In this document: positions 35,241-45,391 of the stretch, piece after piece
How the letters are laid out: the number at the start of each line of letters is the position of its first letter
How positions within the stretch are numbered: position 1 is the stretch's first letter
Assembly: GCF_007183175.1 (NCBI RefSeq)
Contig: NZ_AP019807.1
Span: forward strand, 3,530,001 to 3,594,000
DNA: 64,000 nucleotides
Direction of reading: 5' to 3'
Origin: Microbulbifer sp. GL-2
GTDB taxonomy: Bacteria > Pseudomonadota > Gammaproteobacteria > Pseudomonadales > Cellvibrionaceae
The notes under the pieces: model-generated
Databases searched by the model: none
What the model was told of the DNA's origin: nothing
What the model saw: the letters and a program-made list of their open reading frames with translations, nothing else
Program-made: the position numbers and the translations under genes

Positions 35241-36335
35241 ATGTGCCGCCAAAAGAGTGATCGTAAACTGCGAGAAAGCTGCAAAGATATCGTCAAGATT
35301 CAACGGTATCTATTTACTTATTGTTTACTCTTGTTGGCACATGTTTGCTTTGCTGAAGTGGAGAGCGGAGGACCACTCCCATCTTGGAATGATACTGTCG
35401 CAAAGCAGGCTATAGTGTCGTTCGTCGAAAAAGTTACCAAAAATGGTGGTGACGGTTTCGTGACCACTGAGCAGAGAATCGCCGTATTTGATAATGATGG
35501 AACTTTATGGGCAGAGAAACCAGCCTACTTTCAACTGCTTTTCGCCATGGATGAGGTAAAACGGTTGGCACCGGAACATCCGGAGTGGAAGACGGAGCAG
35601 CCTTTTGCTGCAATCCTCAATGACGATATGGTTACTTTGTTGGCGCAGGGGAGAAGCGGGCTGGAGGAAATAATTGGTGCCACCCATGCCAATATGACCG
35701 GAGAGGAGTTTAACAAGGTTGTTGCTTCATGGCTCGAAACCGCCAGGAATCCGCTCACGGGAAAACATTATCGCGACATGTATTACCAACCGATGCGAGA
35801 GTTACTAGGTTACCTACGGGCAAATGGTTTTAAAACTTATATTGTTTCCGGCGGCGGTGCTGATTTTATCCGTGTGTTTTCTGAACGCCTTTATGGTATT
35901 CCACCGGAGCAAGTTATTGGTAGTCGCCTAAAAGCACGCTATATGGAAGATAACGGCAAGCCTCAGGTTATCAACACCGATGAAGTCGAGTTTGTGAATG
36001 ATAAAGAAGGTAAACCTATTGGAATTAGTCAGATGATTGGCCGCCGTCCGATTTTTGCTGTAGGTAACTCGGACGGAGATCTGCAGATGTTGGAGTGGAC
36101 CACTACCGGCAAGGGGTCGCGTTTTGGAATGTTGATTCACCATACCGACGCAAAAAGGGAGTGGGCTTATGATCGTAGATCCAGGGTGGGGCGTCTGGAT
36201 AAAGCCCTAAAAGCTGCTAAGCCCAACGGGTGGACTGTCGTGGATATGGCAAAGGATTGGAAGGTGGTTTTTCCGAAGGAACAACCTGCCGAAAAAGAAC
36301 ACAAAACTACTGAGAATGTGGACGTTCAAGGTTGA
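35241..36335 (+). CDS. Exported HAD-superfamily phosphatase (phosphoserine phosphatase-like)
   Basis: A 364-residue haloacid dehalogenase-family hydrolase. The nucleophile motif is VFDNDGTLWAEKP near residues 85-97, motif II is the YIVSGGGADFIRVF stretch, and motif III/IV is AVGNSDGDLQMLEW. A hydrophobic N-terminal segment (YLFTYCLLLLAHVCFAEV) preceded by basic residues indicates export, unusual for the PSP-like group but seen in marine bacteria beside sulfatases. AGGGA lies about ten bases before ATG 35241. The frameshifted arylsulfatase follows after about 200 bp, and the two may act together on phosphorylated or sulfated nutrients; that is inference. Confidence 0.87.
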   Translation: MCRQKSDRKLRESCKDIVKIQRYLFTYCLLLLAHVCFAEVESGGPLPSWNDTVAKQAIVSFVEKVTKNGGDGFVTTEQRIAVFDNDGTLWAEKPAYFQLLFAMDEVKRLAPEHPEWKTEQPFAAILNDDMVTLLAQGRSGLEEIIGATHANMTGEEFNKVVASWLETARNPLTGKHYRDMYYQPMRELLGYLRANGFKTYIVSGGGADFIRVFSERLYGIPPEQVIGSRLKARYMEDNGKPQVINTDEVEFVNDKEGKPIGISQMIGRRPIFAVGNSDGDLQMLEWTTTGKGSRFGMLIHHTDAKREWAYDRRSRVGRLDKALKAAKPNGWTVVDMAKDWKVVFPKEQPAEKEHKTTENVDVQG

Positions 36336-36532
36336 TTTGTTTTTTTGCGAGGTAGGTTTATTCAACTGCGTTGATGTGGCGGCCACCAATAGGTACATAC
36401 TTGGCTAGTCTTGCTTTAATGCCCCGCAAAGGAAAGGGCCAAGCTAGGTCCCTGGCGCCAATAATAGGGGGAATAACCAGGATGTCAGGCAAAGTACCTT
36501 TGACTTGATGTCAGCAGGTCAAAAAGTGGAAA

Positions 36533-38175
36533 ATGTTCATGAGGCCCGTGATGTATTTACTTCCCCTGCAGTCTCGTCGAATAGCTGTGGCTATTGGTTT
36601 ATTGTGCTGCCTTCAATGGCAAGTCAATGCACAAACGCAGCAGCCTCCCGATCAACTCCAGGAGCAACCGCAGGTTCCGCTCCAAGCCCAATCTCAAATG
36701 CCGGAGAAGCCCAATATCCTCGTAATTTGGGGAGATGATATTGGTATCTGGAATATCAGCTTTAACAGTCGCGGCATGATGGGGTATACCACCCCGAATA
36801 TTGATCGGTTGGCAGTTGAAGGCTTGTCATTTACCGACTACTACGGCCAGCAATCCTGTACTGCCGGTCGTGCCGCTTTTTTGGCTGGCAATGTCCCGGT
36901 ACGTACAGGAATGACCAAAGTGGGTTTACCTGGAGCCAAAGAGGGGTGGCAAAAGAGTGATGTGACTATCGCCACGGTGATGAAAAGCCTTGGTTATGTA
37001 ACTGGCCAGTTTGGCAAGAATCATCAGGGCGATCGGGATGAACATTTGCCCACCAACCACGGTTTTGATGAATTTTTTGGCAACCTCTACCATCTCAATG
37101 CGGAAGAGGAGCCGGAGAATCGCGATTACCCCAAAGATCCTGAATTTCGTAAGAAATTCGGTCCCCGCGGCGTCATCAAATCCTTTGCTGGGGGTACTAT
37201 TGAGGATACTGGGCCTCTGACAAAAAAGCGTATGGAAACTATTGATGATGAGACTCTTGCAGCGGCCATCGACTTTATTGAGCGTGCGCATCAGGCAGGT
37301 AAGCCCTTCTTCGTCTGGTGGAATGCCACCCGGATGCACTTTCGTACCCATGTGCGGGAGGAGCACACTAACCTGGCTGGCCCGAACAGTAACGAGTATA
37401 TGGATGGCATGGTAGAGCACGATATTCTGGTAGGAAAGTTGCTGGACCTCCTCGATCGCCTGCAGATCGCCGATAACACTATCGTATTCTATTCAACGGA
37501 TAATGGTCCCCATTTCAATACATGGCCTGATGCTGCCACCACACCGTTTCGTAGTGAAAAGAACTCAAATTGGGAGGGGCTTATCGGGTCCCAGCCTTTG
37601 TACGGTGGCCTGGGAAGTTTCCGGCTGGCACTACGTTAACTGGTATTGCTTCACACGAGGATTGGTTGCCTACGCTGGCTGCCGCTGGTGGAAATCCCGA
37701 TATTAAAGAGCAGCTAAAGGAGGGCGTTGAACTGGAAGGTCGGCAATATCGAAATTATGTCGATGGCTACAACATGATGGATTATTTTACCGGCAAGGCC
37801 AAGCTATCACCGCGCAAGGAATTTATCTATGTGAATGATGATGGACAAATAGTGGCGATGCGTTACGAACCCTGGAAAGCCATTTTCCTGGAAAACCGTG
37901 GCAAGGGCTTTGAAGTCTGGCGTGAACCTTTTACGGAATTGCGAGTTCCTCTTCTATTTAACCTACGTCAGGACCCTTTCGAAAAAGCACAGCATAACTC
38001 CAATACCTATAATGACTGGTTTATTGACAGAGCTTTTGTGCTGGTGCCGATGCAGCAGCTTGCAGCCAAATTCCTGCAAACCATGAAGGAGTATCCTCCC
38101 AGTCAAGTGCCTGGTTCTTTTAACTTGGAAAAGGTACAAAAACAGCTTGAAGCAGGAGCGACGGGCAGTAACTGA
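36533..38175 (+). pseudogene. Arylsulfatase interrupted by a one-base frameshift
   Basis: Together the two frames would encode a sulfatase of about 547 residues. The first part (36533-37639) has a signal peptide (AVAIGLLCCLQWQVNAQ), the metal-binding ILVIWGDDIGIWN, and the formylglycine-type motif SCTAGRAAFLAG (CxAxR form). It continues to STDNGPHFNTWPDAATTPFR, then leaves frame after NWEG. The second frame continues with AYRVPAFVRWPGKFPAG and runs to 38175. The break is in the G-run 37576-37579 (GGGG); one extra G would restore NWEGAYRVP. So this is a fresh mutation, a slipped homopolymer, or a sequencing error. If intact it would be a secreted sulfatase. Confidence 0.85.
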
Positions 38176-38658
38176 TCTTTCAGTTAATATTTTTAGGATA
38201 GGGCATGCGAAAAATTATTATCGTGATTTCTATGGATAGAATTGAGAGGAAAAAATAAGACTATAGTTCCCGCTTGAACTGCATGACTTACTCGTCGCAA
38301 TTCAGCGTCTTGGGGAATGCTTTTATCAGGCCATTAAATAAGATTCCAGTGTCATCCAGGCCGGGAAGGAATGCGAGCTTCAAAGCTATTTCTTTATTTG
38401 ATCTAATTTAAATTTTCTTTATCATATATAGGTGCGCTTATGTACTTATTGTGATTTGTGTTCAATTCATTGTGTATTGACAGCTTTTTCGCCAGATTTT
38501 ATTAGTCTGTATGCTAGTTGATTTACGGATAGTCGGGCCACCCATAAGTTAGTTTTATGGTACTTGGGTACATTTCTAGTTTATCATAAATGGATAAAAT
38601 GCTAAATATAGTTGTATAGTGGCTCGGCCATTTGTAAGGCATATTTTAAAATTATAAA
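38176..38658. other. Gap with no gene seen
   Basis: About 480 AT-rich bases between the sulfatase and the beta-lactamase-like gene. I see no gene, strong hairpin or dyad. The promoter for the downstream gene presumably lies in the last 150 bases. Confidence 0.4.
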
Positions 38659-39819
38659 ATGGAATTTTATCACATGTATAGATCTCTCTTGTCATTGAGC
38701 TTTTCAGTACTACTGTTACCGCTTCAATATGTAAGTGCGGAAACTACTTCTGAACGAGCAGAAGCTCTGTTTGAGGATGCTGTATCTTCAGAAACTGTTC
38801 CCGGTATAAGTGTGGCAGTTGGTAGTAGTGATGGTGTTCAGTGGGCTCAGGGGTTTGGCTACTCGGATCTTGAATCTAAAGTCCCAATGACTAAGAAAAC
38901 AAAGCTCCGTATTGGTAGCGTGTCCAAAGTGATGACTGCCTCTGCATTAATGCGCTTAGTTGAGCAGGGAGTGATCGACTTGGATACTGAAGTGCGTACG
39001 TTGGTACCTGAATGGCCTGATAACCACTCGCCTATCAGCCTGAGGCAGTTGACAAACCATACTTCTGGAATTCGGCATTATAAGATACCGGATGAATTTC
39101 TCCTTAATATTAAGTACAGTAATACTATTGAAGCGTTGGATATTTTTAAGGGTGACCCTCTGCTTTTTAGTCCGGGTGTGAAAAAAAGCTATTCCACTTA
39201 TGGCTGGACTCTCCTTAGTGCCGCTATGGAGGGTGCCAAAGGAAAGGGTTTCAAAGAAATTGTTCATAGCGAAGTCTTCGACCCCTTGCAATTAAAGAAA
39301 ACAACCTTTGATGATGCGGCCCCAATCATTCCGAAAAGACAAAGAGCATACTCTTACTTCGGCGGTACGCTTACAAACTCACCAGAGGTTAATAGTAGTC
39401 ATAAGTATGCCGGCGGCGGGATCTTATCAACTCCAAAAGATGTGGTTAAATTTGCACTTGCTCATTTAGAGCCTGGTTATTTACGAGAGGACTCACTTTC
39501 TAAATTATTTACTAAGTCTCACCTCTCTGATGGAAGCGAAATCAATATAGGAGTTGGCTGGTTCATAGGTTCAGAGGATTTGGTCGCTGAATATGCTTCA
39601 GATGAATATGAGGACTTAAGGCGCATCCTTCAAGAGCACCCTAATATCGTATCTCATAGTGGTCTCAGTATCGGGAGTGTTAGTATGCTTATTCTTTGTC
39701 CTGATCATCAGCGTGCCATAGCAGCGATAAAGAATGTAGATTTGGAGACAAGTGCAGACCTAACGGCTTTATCGTTAAGAGCTTTGGATATTTTCCATAG
39801 ATCAGAGGAAAATGAGTAG
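38659..39819 (+). CDS. Exported serine hydrolase of the beta-lactamase (class C/penicillin-binding) family
   Basis: A 386-residue protein with a signal peptide (LLSLSFSVLLLPLQYVSAE). Catalytic motifs of the class C-like group are visible: SVSK (SxxK, about residues 91-94), YSTYGW where YxN is expected (third residue Thr instead of Asn), and HSG in SHSGLSIGS near residue 335 replacing KTG. The YST variant suggests an esterase or D-aminopeptidase-like role rather than true beta-lactamase. ATG 38659 is followed by a second Met at 38674 that gives an equally good signal peptide. No linked genes explain its substrate. Confidence 0.85.
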   Translation: MEFYHMYRSLLSLSFSVLLLPLQYVSAETTSERAEALFEDAVSSETVPGISVAVGSSDGVQWAQGFGYSDLESKVPMTKKTKLRIGSVSKVMTASALMRLVEQGVIDLDTEVRTLVPEWPDNHSPISLRQLTNHTSGIRHYKIPDEFLLNIKYSNTIEALDIFKGDPLLFSPGVKKSYSTYGWTLLSAAMEGAKGKGFKEIVHSEVFDPLQLKKTTFDDAAPIIPKRQRAYSYFGGTLTNSPEVNSSHKYAGGGILSTPKDVVKFALAHLEPGYLREDSLSKLFTKSHLSDGSEINIGVGWFIGSEDLVAEYASDEYEDLRRILQEHPNIVSHSGLSIGSVSMLILCPDHQRAIAAIKNVDLETSADLTALSLRALDIFHRSEENE

Positions 39820-40104
39820 AATCTTTTGGGCCTCAAAACTACCCTGCAGTCACATAGGTTGTAGGGTATAATGTAAATCTCTCGACTATGAAATATTCAT
39901 AAGTTTATGCTGAAATGGAAATATGCCTAACTCTGGTGGTGAGCGCTATCGAAAACAAATTTTTTCAGGTGTTTTTATTTTTCGTTTAATTTAAACGTTT
40001 TTTGAAGTTGTAGGTAGATATACGGCAGATCTTCGAAGAGGGCATCCGTTATCTATTTCAGTGTAAATATTGGAAAGTGCTCACCCCAAAATAGGAATAA
40101 TCAG

Positions 40105-40485
40105 ATGATTACAACCATTGATATTGGTTTGCCTAATGCTCTTGCATTTAAAATATCTGGAGATATTACTGAAATTGATATTTCCGAGGCTTTTGACCAG
40201 ATGAAAGCCCTTGGGGAGAAATATGAAAAGATCACAATTTACGAGGAAATAGAGTCATTCGATGGTCTGGAGTTTTCGGCAGTTATAGAGAAATTCAAGT
40301 ACCTCTTTGAGGTTGGCATCTCAAATATATGCGCCGTGGCGATTTTGACTGATAAAGAGTGGCTTAAGAAAGTTGTAGGTATTGAGGATAAGTTGTTTCG
40401 AGGTATTGACATGAAGTGCTTTTCTCCAAATCAGCACACAGATGCGGTACATTTTTTAATGCAGTATGCACCTACTGATGAATGA
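40105..40485 (+). CDS. STAS/SpoIIAA-like domain protein
   Basis: A 126-residue single-domain protein of the SpoIIAA-like (STAS/SEC14-type) family: an alternating alpha/beta pattern with LAFKISGDITEIDISEAF at the start and the ICAVAILTDKEWLKKVVGIE core. These small cytoplasmic proteins are thought to bind lipids or partners and often occur with stress genes. It starts at ATG 40105, with weak AGGAAT upstream. An NTF2-like gene follows 37 bp later, so the two may be co-transcribed. Function is not known for the family. Confidence 0.75.
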   Translation: MITTIDIGLPNALAFKISGDITEIDISEAFDQMKALGEKYEKITIYEEIESFDGLEFSAVIEKFKYLFEVGISNICAVAILTDKEWLKKVVGIEDKLFRGIDMKCFSPNQHTDAVHFLMQYAPTDE

Positions 40486-40522
40486 TTTATAGTTTAGTTT
40501 TCATTCTTATAGACGGTGAGTT

Positions 40523-40870
40523 ATGTCAAAGGCATTAGAGCTAGCAAAATATTACTTTGACCTTTCAAATCAGAGTGATTTTTCCGAGATAGAAAAGATT
40601 TTTGATCAATCTTCTACATTCTGTGCTCGGGATGGCGTAATTTATCTGGGCGTGCAAGACATTATGGCGATGCAAAGGCTCCATCATGGTTCTTATAGCA
40701 CTCTGAAATGGATTGTAAATGAAGTCGAGGAAGTTAAGCCCGGTATTATTCGGTTTGATTTCGACTTCGAAGGTACTACTCAAGGTGGAGAGTCTGTCAG
40801 AATGTCTGGAGTAGAATTTGTCGTTGTCGATAGGGGAATTATTCGGCATATCGATGTTCGAAGCCAGTAA
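40523..40870 (+). CDS. NTF2-like/SnoaL-like protein
   Basis: A 115-residue protein with the cone-shaped NTF2-like pattern: an N-terminal helix pair (LELAKYYFDLSNQSDFSEIE), FDQSSTFCARDGVIYLGVQD, then strands ending with VVVDRGIIRHIDVRSQ. Such domains bind small hydrophobic ligands or act as isomerases or immunity/accessory proteins. No catalytic His-Asp pair is obvious. It lies between the SpoIIAA-like and GyrI-like genes. Confidence 0.75.
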   Translation: MSKALELAKYYFDLSNQSDFSEIEKIFDQSSTFCARDGVIYLGVQDIMAMQRLHHGSYSTLKWIVNEVEEVKPGIIRFDFDFEGTTQGGESVRMSGVEFVVVDRGIIRHIDVRSQ

Positions 40871-40944
40871 GATTGTGATCTTCATAGGTTTACAGTTGGC
40901 TGTTATTCTGAGAATACTAATAAAGAGGATAATACGGAGTGGTT

Positions 40945-41394
40945 ATGGTTGTTGAGCAGATAGAAGGTTTTGATCTGGTAGGGCTTAGTACAAGAACCAA
41001 GAACGCCAATGAGGCAGATTCGAGTACAGCAAAGATTGCTCCCCTATGGGATAAATTTGGTGCTGAAGCTGCACCAAAATTGCGTGGAGCCCCCAAGGTA
41101 TATGGGGTATATACCAACTATGAATCAGATCACACTGGCTTGTTTGATGTTTATGCATGCTCAGATGTGCTTTCCACGGAGATGTCTGAAGACTTTGAGT
41201 CTGTTCGTATAGAGCCCGGCAAGTACCTTGTATTTACTGCTCAGGGGGAGATGCCGCAGGTAGCGATCGATCTTTGGGGTGAGGTTTGGGGTTATTTCTC
41301 AGCGCCAGATTGCCCTCAACAGCGGGCTTATACAACCGACTTTGAGCACTATGTTGGCGCTAATGAAGTTCAGATTGCCATTTCCATCAAGTAG
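40945..41394 (+). CDS. GyrI-like small-molecule-binding domain protein (AraC effector-binding type)
   Basis: A 149-residue stand-alone GyrI-like/AraC effector-binding (SHS2-fold) domain: IEGFDLVGLSTRTKN, APKVYGVYTNYESDHTGLFDV and the RIEPGKYLVFTAQGEMP loop are typical. No DNA-binding domain is attached. I chose ATG 40945, with CGGAG five bases upstream, over GTG 40939. Members sequester or hydrolyse small molecules or modulate gyrase. It is convergent with the DUF3604 gene, 20 bp away. Confidence 0.82.
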   Translation: MVVEQIEGFDLVGLSTRTKNANEADSSTAKIAPLWDKFGAEAAPKLRGAPKVYGVYTNYESDHTGLFDVYACSDVLSTEMSEDFESVRIEPGKYLVFTAQGEMPQVAIDLWGEVWGYFSAPDCPQQRAYTTDFEHYVGANEVQIAISIK

Positions 41395-41414
41395 CTATTC
41401 ATTCTTTGCTGTGC

Positions 41415-43385
41415 TTACTGGGGCGAATACCAGATCGGAGAACTGAAGGCGCGCCCCTGCTGGATCAGGGGCACTTTCTCATCCATATCAATGCCGAAGC
41501 GCACCTTGTCGTAGAGTGTCCAGCGAGGTGTGGGTATTTCAAGGGCACGTAGATAGTAAACGGCTCTTTGCTTGGGGTTAAACTCTGGGTCTTTGAAGAC
41601 ACCGATCAATTGGGGCTCACCAATGCTGTTGGTGTATTTGGCGGTTTCCAGATCGACGGTGTTACCTACAGGCGGAATCTTGCCGTCACTGTCTATTTTT
41701 CGGTCCCCCGACCACTTCACATTAAAGATCTTTTCCCTGGTGTGCCCGTTGTTATCCAGCCAACCCTTAATGACTTGTACTCGGTCGAGGTTAGCACCCT
41801 GGGGGTCTTTTAGTGCAGCTACAAGAAAAGTAGCCTCTTGTCCTTTGCTGGCGGGAGGTAGCTTTTGCCCCATCGTTACCCCTTTTTTGTATCCGTTAGC
41901 TACCAGATCTCCATTGATATCCGCATCTGTATAGTCATAACCGCCAAAGAAGCGCACGGAAATCCGTGGGCCGGTAGTAGCGAATGTCTCCTTGCGATTC
42001 ATTGCGTCCCAGATGGCCTCACGAGTATTTTCGGAGGCCCATACACCCGTGATCCCAGAAGCGGCTTGTTCCCAGCCAAAGTATTCACCGCCAACCCCTT
42101 TCAGTAGAGGAAAGGCCCAGCGCTGCTTGTTACTGGGCTCCAGGGTTTTGAACTTGCCATAGAAATTATCCTGGTCTGGAGTGGAGAGCCCGGTATGGGC
42201 ATCCGTGCCCGCATTGGCGCCATATTGAAATGGGTTGGTGCCCAGGGCTTTCTCCAGGCGCAATCCAGATTTTAGGGCTTCGCGCCAATACTCGTACTGT
42301 AAGGCGCCAGGGGGTTTGGGCTTTAGGATCAGGTTACCGCGGTCCCAAAGGTCCCAGTTGGCGAATTCATCTTCCGGGGAAAGAGCAGGGTGAGACTCGC
42401 TCTGCCCCTTTATTTGCACCAGTTCATAAAGGGGCTCATAGCGTGCGCGAAGCTGAGCCCACTCTGGTGTGAGAGGGGAGCCATCAAACTGCTTCTCAAT
42501 AAACATACGCCCGTTTGACATATTGCCATTGTGCGGAATAGCCAATACTCGCCCGCCGGTTTTATCCTCGTAGGCTTTCATCCACTCCCAAAGCTTCACC
42601 GGGTTTTGGGTATCAAAAGTAGTCAATGGCAGCAACGATCTGGTGCGGTCGGCACCATCGCGAAATATGATATTGCGATGCAGGTTATCGCCGCCATCAG
42701 CGTTGACGGTCCACTCGAAGGCAATAAAAGTGGTGAACTCTCCGGGCTTGTAATACTGCTCTGCGGCTTCAACCGTTTTCTCCCAGGCGGTACGCATCCA
42801 CTTGGGGTCCATGACCTGTTTAGGGAGTTTGCCTTCTGATTGGAGAACGATGACTTCGCTCTTGGCTTCATTGGTGGCTTCCTCACTGCCGGAGGCCAGA
42901 GCATCGTGCCAGCGCTTCAGTGTGGGGTCGGACATCATTTCCGGGTTACCAGCGACTATCTCGCTGATAACACCCATGCCGTCGGAGTGATCGGTGATCA
43001 TAAACCAGTCGTAGGGGCGGCTCAGTTTTGCTTTGAGCCCGCTGTTGGAAGTGACTTCTTCCCCAAGTGCAAACCGATAAGCATCGTCCGGGGTGAGTAT
43101 TGCGCCATCCAGCCCTGCATCCACGGACCAGCCAGTATGGACATGTGTATCGCCAAAATAGACATTGCGTGCGATACGTTTGTCGGCACTTTCCTGAGCT
43201 TCCAACTCCGCTTTGATTTCCGGTGCCATGGCGGTAAGTACCTCACGCTTGCTGCCTTGTTGTGAGGTTGTTTCGCTGTTGTTTGCGGATTGCTTTTCAA
43301 CCTCGCTATTATTTTTTCCGCAGCTATACAGGCCTGGCAGGACTAACAGGGCAATTAAAGTAGTTTGCAGTTTTTTTATTGGCAT
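41415..43385 (-). CDS. DUF3604 lipoprotein (PHP-like metal-dependent domain)
   Basis: A 656-residue lipoprotein of the DUF3604 family. The N-terminus has a lipobox in LIALLVLPGLYSCGKNN. YFGDTHVHTGWSVDAG near residue 80 is a PHP-like metal motif, ITDHSDGMGV and IPHNGNMSNGRMF supply further His/Asp ligands, and NPFQYGANAGTDAHTGLSTP is the late histidine motif. These point to a metal-dependent phosphoesterase-type fold, though no DUF3604 activity is established. I placed the start at ATG 43385 because the lipobox follows directly and GGAG lies nine bases upstream; the frame extends upstream without a plausible signal. Divergent from malic enzyme. Confidence 0.85.
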   Translation of the reverse strand: MPIKKLQTTLIALLVLPGLYSCGKNNSEVEKQSANNSETTSQQGSKREVLTAMAPEIKAELEAQESADKRIARNVYFGDTHVHTGWSVDAGLDGAILTPDDAYRFALGEEVTSNSGLKAKLSRPYDWFMITDHSDGMGVISEIVAGNPEMMSDPTLKRWHDALASGSEEATNEAKSEVIVLQSEGKLPKQVMDPKWMRTAWEKTVEAAEQYYKPGEFTTFIAFEWTVNADGGDNLHRNIIFRDGADRTRSLLPLTTFDTQNPVKLWEWMKAYEDKTGGRVLAIPHNGNMSNGRMFIEKQFDGSPLTPEWAQLRARYEPLYELVQIKGQSESHPALSPEDEFANWDLWDRGNLILKPKPPGALQYEYWREALKSGLRLEKALGTNPFQYGANAGTDAHTGLSTPDQDNFYGKFKTLEPSNKQRWAFPLLKGVGGEYFGWEQAASGITGVWASENTREAIWDAMNRKETFATTGPRISVRFFGGYDYTDADINGDLVANGYKKGVTMGQKLPPASKGQEATFLVAALKDPQGANLDRVQVIKGWLDNNGHTREKIFNVKWSGDRKIDSDGKIPPVGNTVDLETAKYTNSIGEPQLIGVFKDPEFNPKQRAVYYLRALEIPTPRWTLYDKVRFGIDMDEKVPLIQQGRAFSSPIWYSPQ

Positions 43386-43668
43386 TCTGGGCGCTCCATT
43401 GCCTTGGTAAAAAACGAGCGGCGCCGATATGGGTTTCGGGACCGCCATTACCAGTGAAAATACAGCTAGCATAGTTGAGCGGTGTTTTTTCCGGGGCGGG
43501 TAGGCGACAGTTCGGGTCTTGTTATATCGCGGAACAATAGATAGTCTTCCTGGCCCCACTGGATTGGCAGGTTTGCGCACAATCCTGACCCGCATTGGTT
43601 TATTTAGTCAGATTGTAAAAGCTGAGCGCAATTTACCCCGTCTGCCGTATCAGACTAAAAGCAGGTTT

Positions 43669-45348
43669 ATGAGCAACAACGAAAAGCGTCCACTCTATAT
43701 CCCCCATGCCGGCCCCTCCCTGTTGGAGATGCCGCTGTTGAACAAAGGCAGTGCATTTACTCTGGAGGAGAGGCTTGAGTTCAACCTGGCCGGTCTTCTA
43801 CCGAACAATGTCGAAACGATCGAAGAGCAGGCCCGGCGTGCTTATCTGCAGTACCAGCAATGTAAGACAGGTCTGGATAAGCATATATACCTGCGAGGGA
43901 TTCAGGATGACAATGAAACCCTGTTCTTTTACCTGATTGAACACCACACAGAAGAGATGCTGCCGATTATCTACACGCCCACAGTAGGTGCGGCTTGTGA
44001 AGAGTTTTCCAGTATTTATCGCAATCACCGCGGTTTGTTTATTCCTTACCCGGATCGCGAGTACATGGATGACATGTTGCGTAGTGCTACCAAGGAGAAC
44101 GTCAAGGTTATCGTGGTAACCGATGGTGAGCGTATCCTCGGCCTTGGTGACCAGGGTATTGGCGGAATGGGTATCCCTATCGGAAAGCTGTCCCTGTACA
44201 CCGCCTGTGGCGGTATCAGCCCGGCCTATACCTTACCGGTAACCCTGGATGTGGGCACTAACAACCGCACCCTCCTTGGAGACCCAATGTATATGGGCTG
44301 GCGCCATGAGCGCATTTCTCAAGAGGAGTACGACGAGTTCTTGGAGCAGTTTATTTGCGCTGTAAAGCGTCGCTGGCCCAAGGTGCTGGTTCAATTTGAG
44401 GACTTTGCCCAGACCAATGCTATGCCTCTGCTGCGCCGTTACCGAGAGCGCTTGTGCTGCTTTAACGACGATATCCAGGGCACTGCTTCCGTAACCTTGG
44501 GCACTATTCTTGCAGCCTGTAAAACCTGGCAAGAGCCCATTACAGCGCAGAAAGTGGTGATTGTCGGTGCTGGTTCTGCCGGGTGCGGAATTGCCGAGCA
44601 GGTGGTGAGCGCCATGGTGCAGGCCGGTCTCAGCGATGCGGATGCCCGTGCGCGAATTTTTTTGTACGACCGCTACGGCCTGGTAACTTCGGACATGAAA
44701 GGCCTGCATGATTTTCAGCAGGCCCTGGCGCAGAAACCCGATGTGTTTGAAGGCGTATCTGAATGGGATCTGGAAAAGCTGATTGGCGAAGTTGAGCCCA
44801 GTATTCTGATCGGGGTTTCCGGGCAGGGCGGCCTCTTCACTCAGCCCGTGATCGAGGCGTTACAAAAAGGACATGAACGGCCGCTGGTGATGCCTCTATC
44901 CAATCCCACTTCCAGAGCCGAGGCGACTCCTGCAGAGATCTTTACCTGGACCAAGGGTGAAGCGCTGGTAGCTACTGGCAGCCCCTTTGCGGCGGTGGAA
45001 ATGAATGGGCGCCACTATGCTGTGGCCCAGTGCAACAATGTCTACATCTTCCCCGGAGTTGGCCTCGGTGTTCTTGCCGCAGGTGCGACCCAGGTAACAG
45101 ACGGTATGTTGATGGCCGCTTCCAATGCCCTTGCTGAGCAGGCGCCGGTCGTAAAAAAGGGAGAGGGCGCGTTGTTGCCACACCTAAATGATATCCGTGA
45201 GGTAAGCCACGATATCGCGCGCGCGGTTGCGGCCCAAGCGCAACTGGACGGAGTGGCGCCAAAAGTGAGCCGGGACCAGTTGGAAAAATCCCTCGAGCGC
45301 AATGTCTGGCAGGCTGATTATCGCAGTTACCGCCGCCGTTCATTCTAG
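43669..45348 (+). CDS. maeA: NAD-dependent malic enzyme
   Basis: Oxidative decarboxylation of L-malate to pyruvate, producing NADH. The 559-residue protein matches the SfcA/MaeA group over its full length: RPLYIPHAGPSLLEMPLLNK at the start, LPIIYTPTVGAACEEF, the VVTDGERILGLGDQGIGGMG motif, FNDDIQGTASVTL for metal and malate, and the nucleotide-binding VIVGAGSAGCGIAEQV. ATG 43669 gives the conserved N-terminus; the open frame extends to 43519 without conserved residues. The 283-bp divergent region 43386-43668 should hold promoters for this gene and the DUF3604 gene. Confidence 0.96.
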   Translation: MSNNEKRPLYIPHAGPSLLEMPLLNKGSAFTLEERLEFNLAGLLPNNVETIEEQARRAYLQYQQCKTGLDKHIYLRGIQDDNETLFFYLIEHHTEEMLPIIYTPTVGAACEEFSSIYRNHRGLFIPYPDREYMDDMLRSATKENVKVIVVTDGERILGLGDQGIGGMGIPIGKLSLYTACGGISPAYTLPVTLDVGTNNRTLLGDPMYMGWRHERISQEEYDEFLEQFICAVKRRWPKVLVQFEDFAQTNAMPLLRRYRERLCCFNDDIQGTASVTLGTILAACKTWQEPITAQKVVIVGAGSAGCGIAEQVVSAMVQAGLSDADARARIFLYDRYGLVTSDMKGLHDFQQALAQKPDVFEGVSEWDLEKLIGEVEPSILIGVSGQGGLFTQPVIEALQKGHERPLVMPLSNPTSRAEATPAEIFTWTKGEALVATGSPFAAVEMNGRHYAVAQCNNVYIFPGVGLGVLAAGATQVTDGMLMAASNALAEQAPVVKKGEGALLPHLNDIREVSHDIARAVAAQAQLDGVAPKVSRDQLEKSLERNVWQADYRSYRRRSF

Positions 45349-45362
45349 TCATCCATGAAAGC

Positions 45363-45389
45363 AGCCGGGTAGTTCTACCCGGCTTTTTT
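45363..45389. terminator. Rho-independent terminator between malic enzyme and patatin genes
   Basis: AGCCGGGTAG, TT, CTACCCGGCT followed by a T-run (45384-45389). The short centre means the real stem is about 8 bp with a 6-base loop. It lies 15 bases after the malic enzyme stop and just before the stop of the convergent patatin gene, so it may work in both directions. Confidence 0.88.
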
Positions 45390-45391
45390 CC

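Noticed and set aside
38659..39819. True class C beta-lactamase giving antibiotic resistance
   Set aside because: The YxN motif reads YST and KTG is HSG, more like esterase or peptidase relatives.
43386..43595. Upstream extension of the DUF3604 protein
   Set aside because: The lipobox begins just after ATG 43385; the extension is arginine-rich and overlaps the malic enzyme upstream region.
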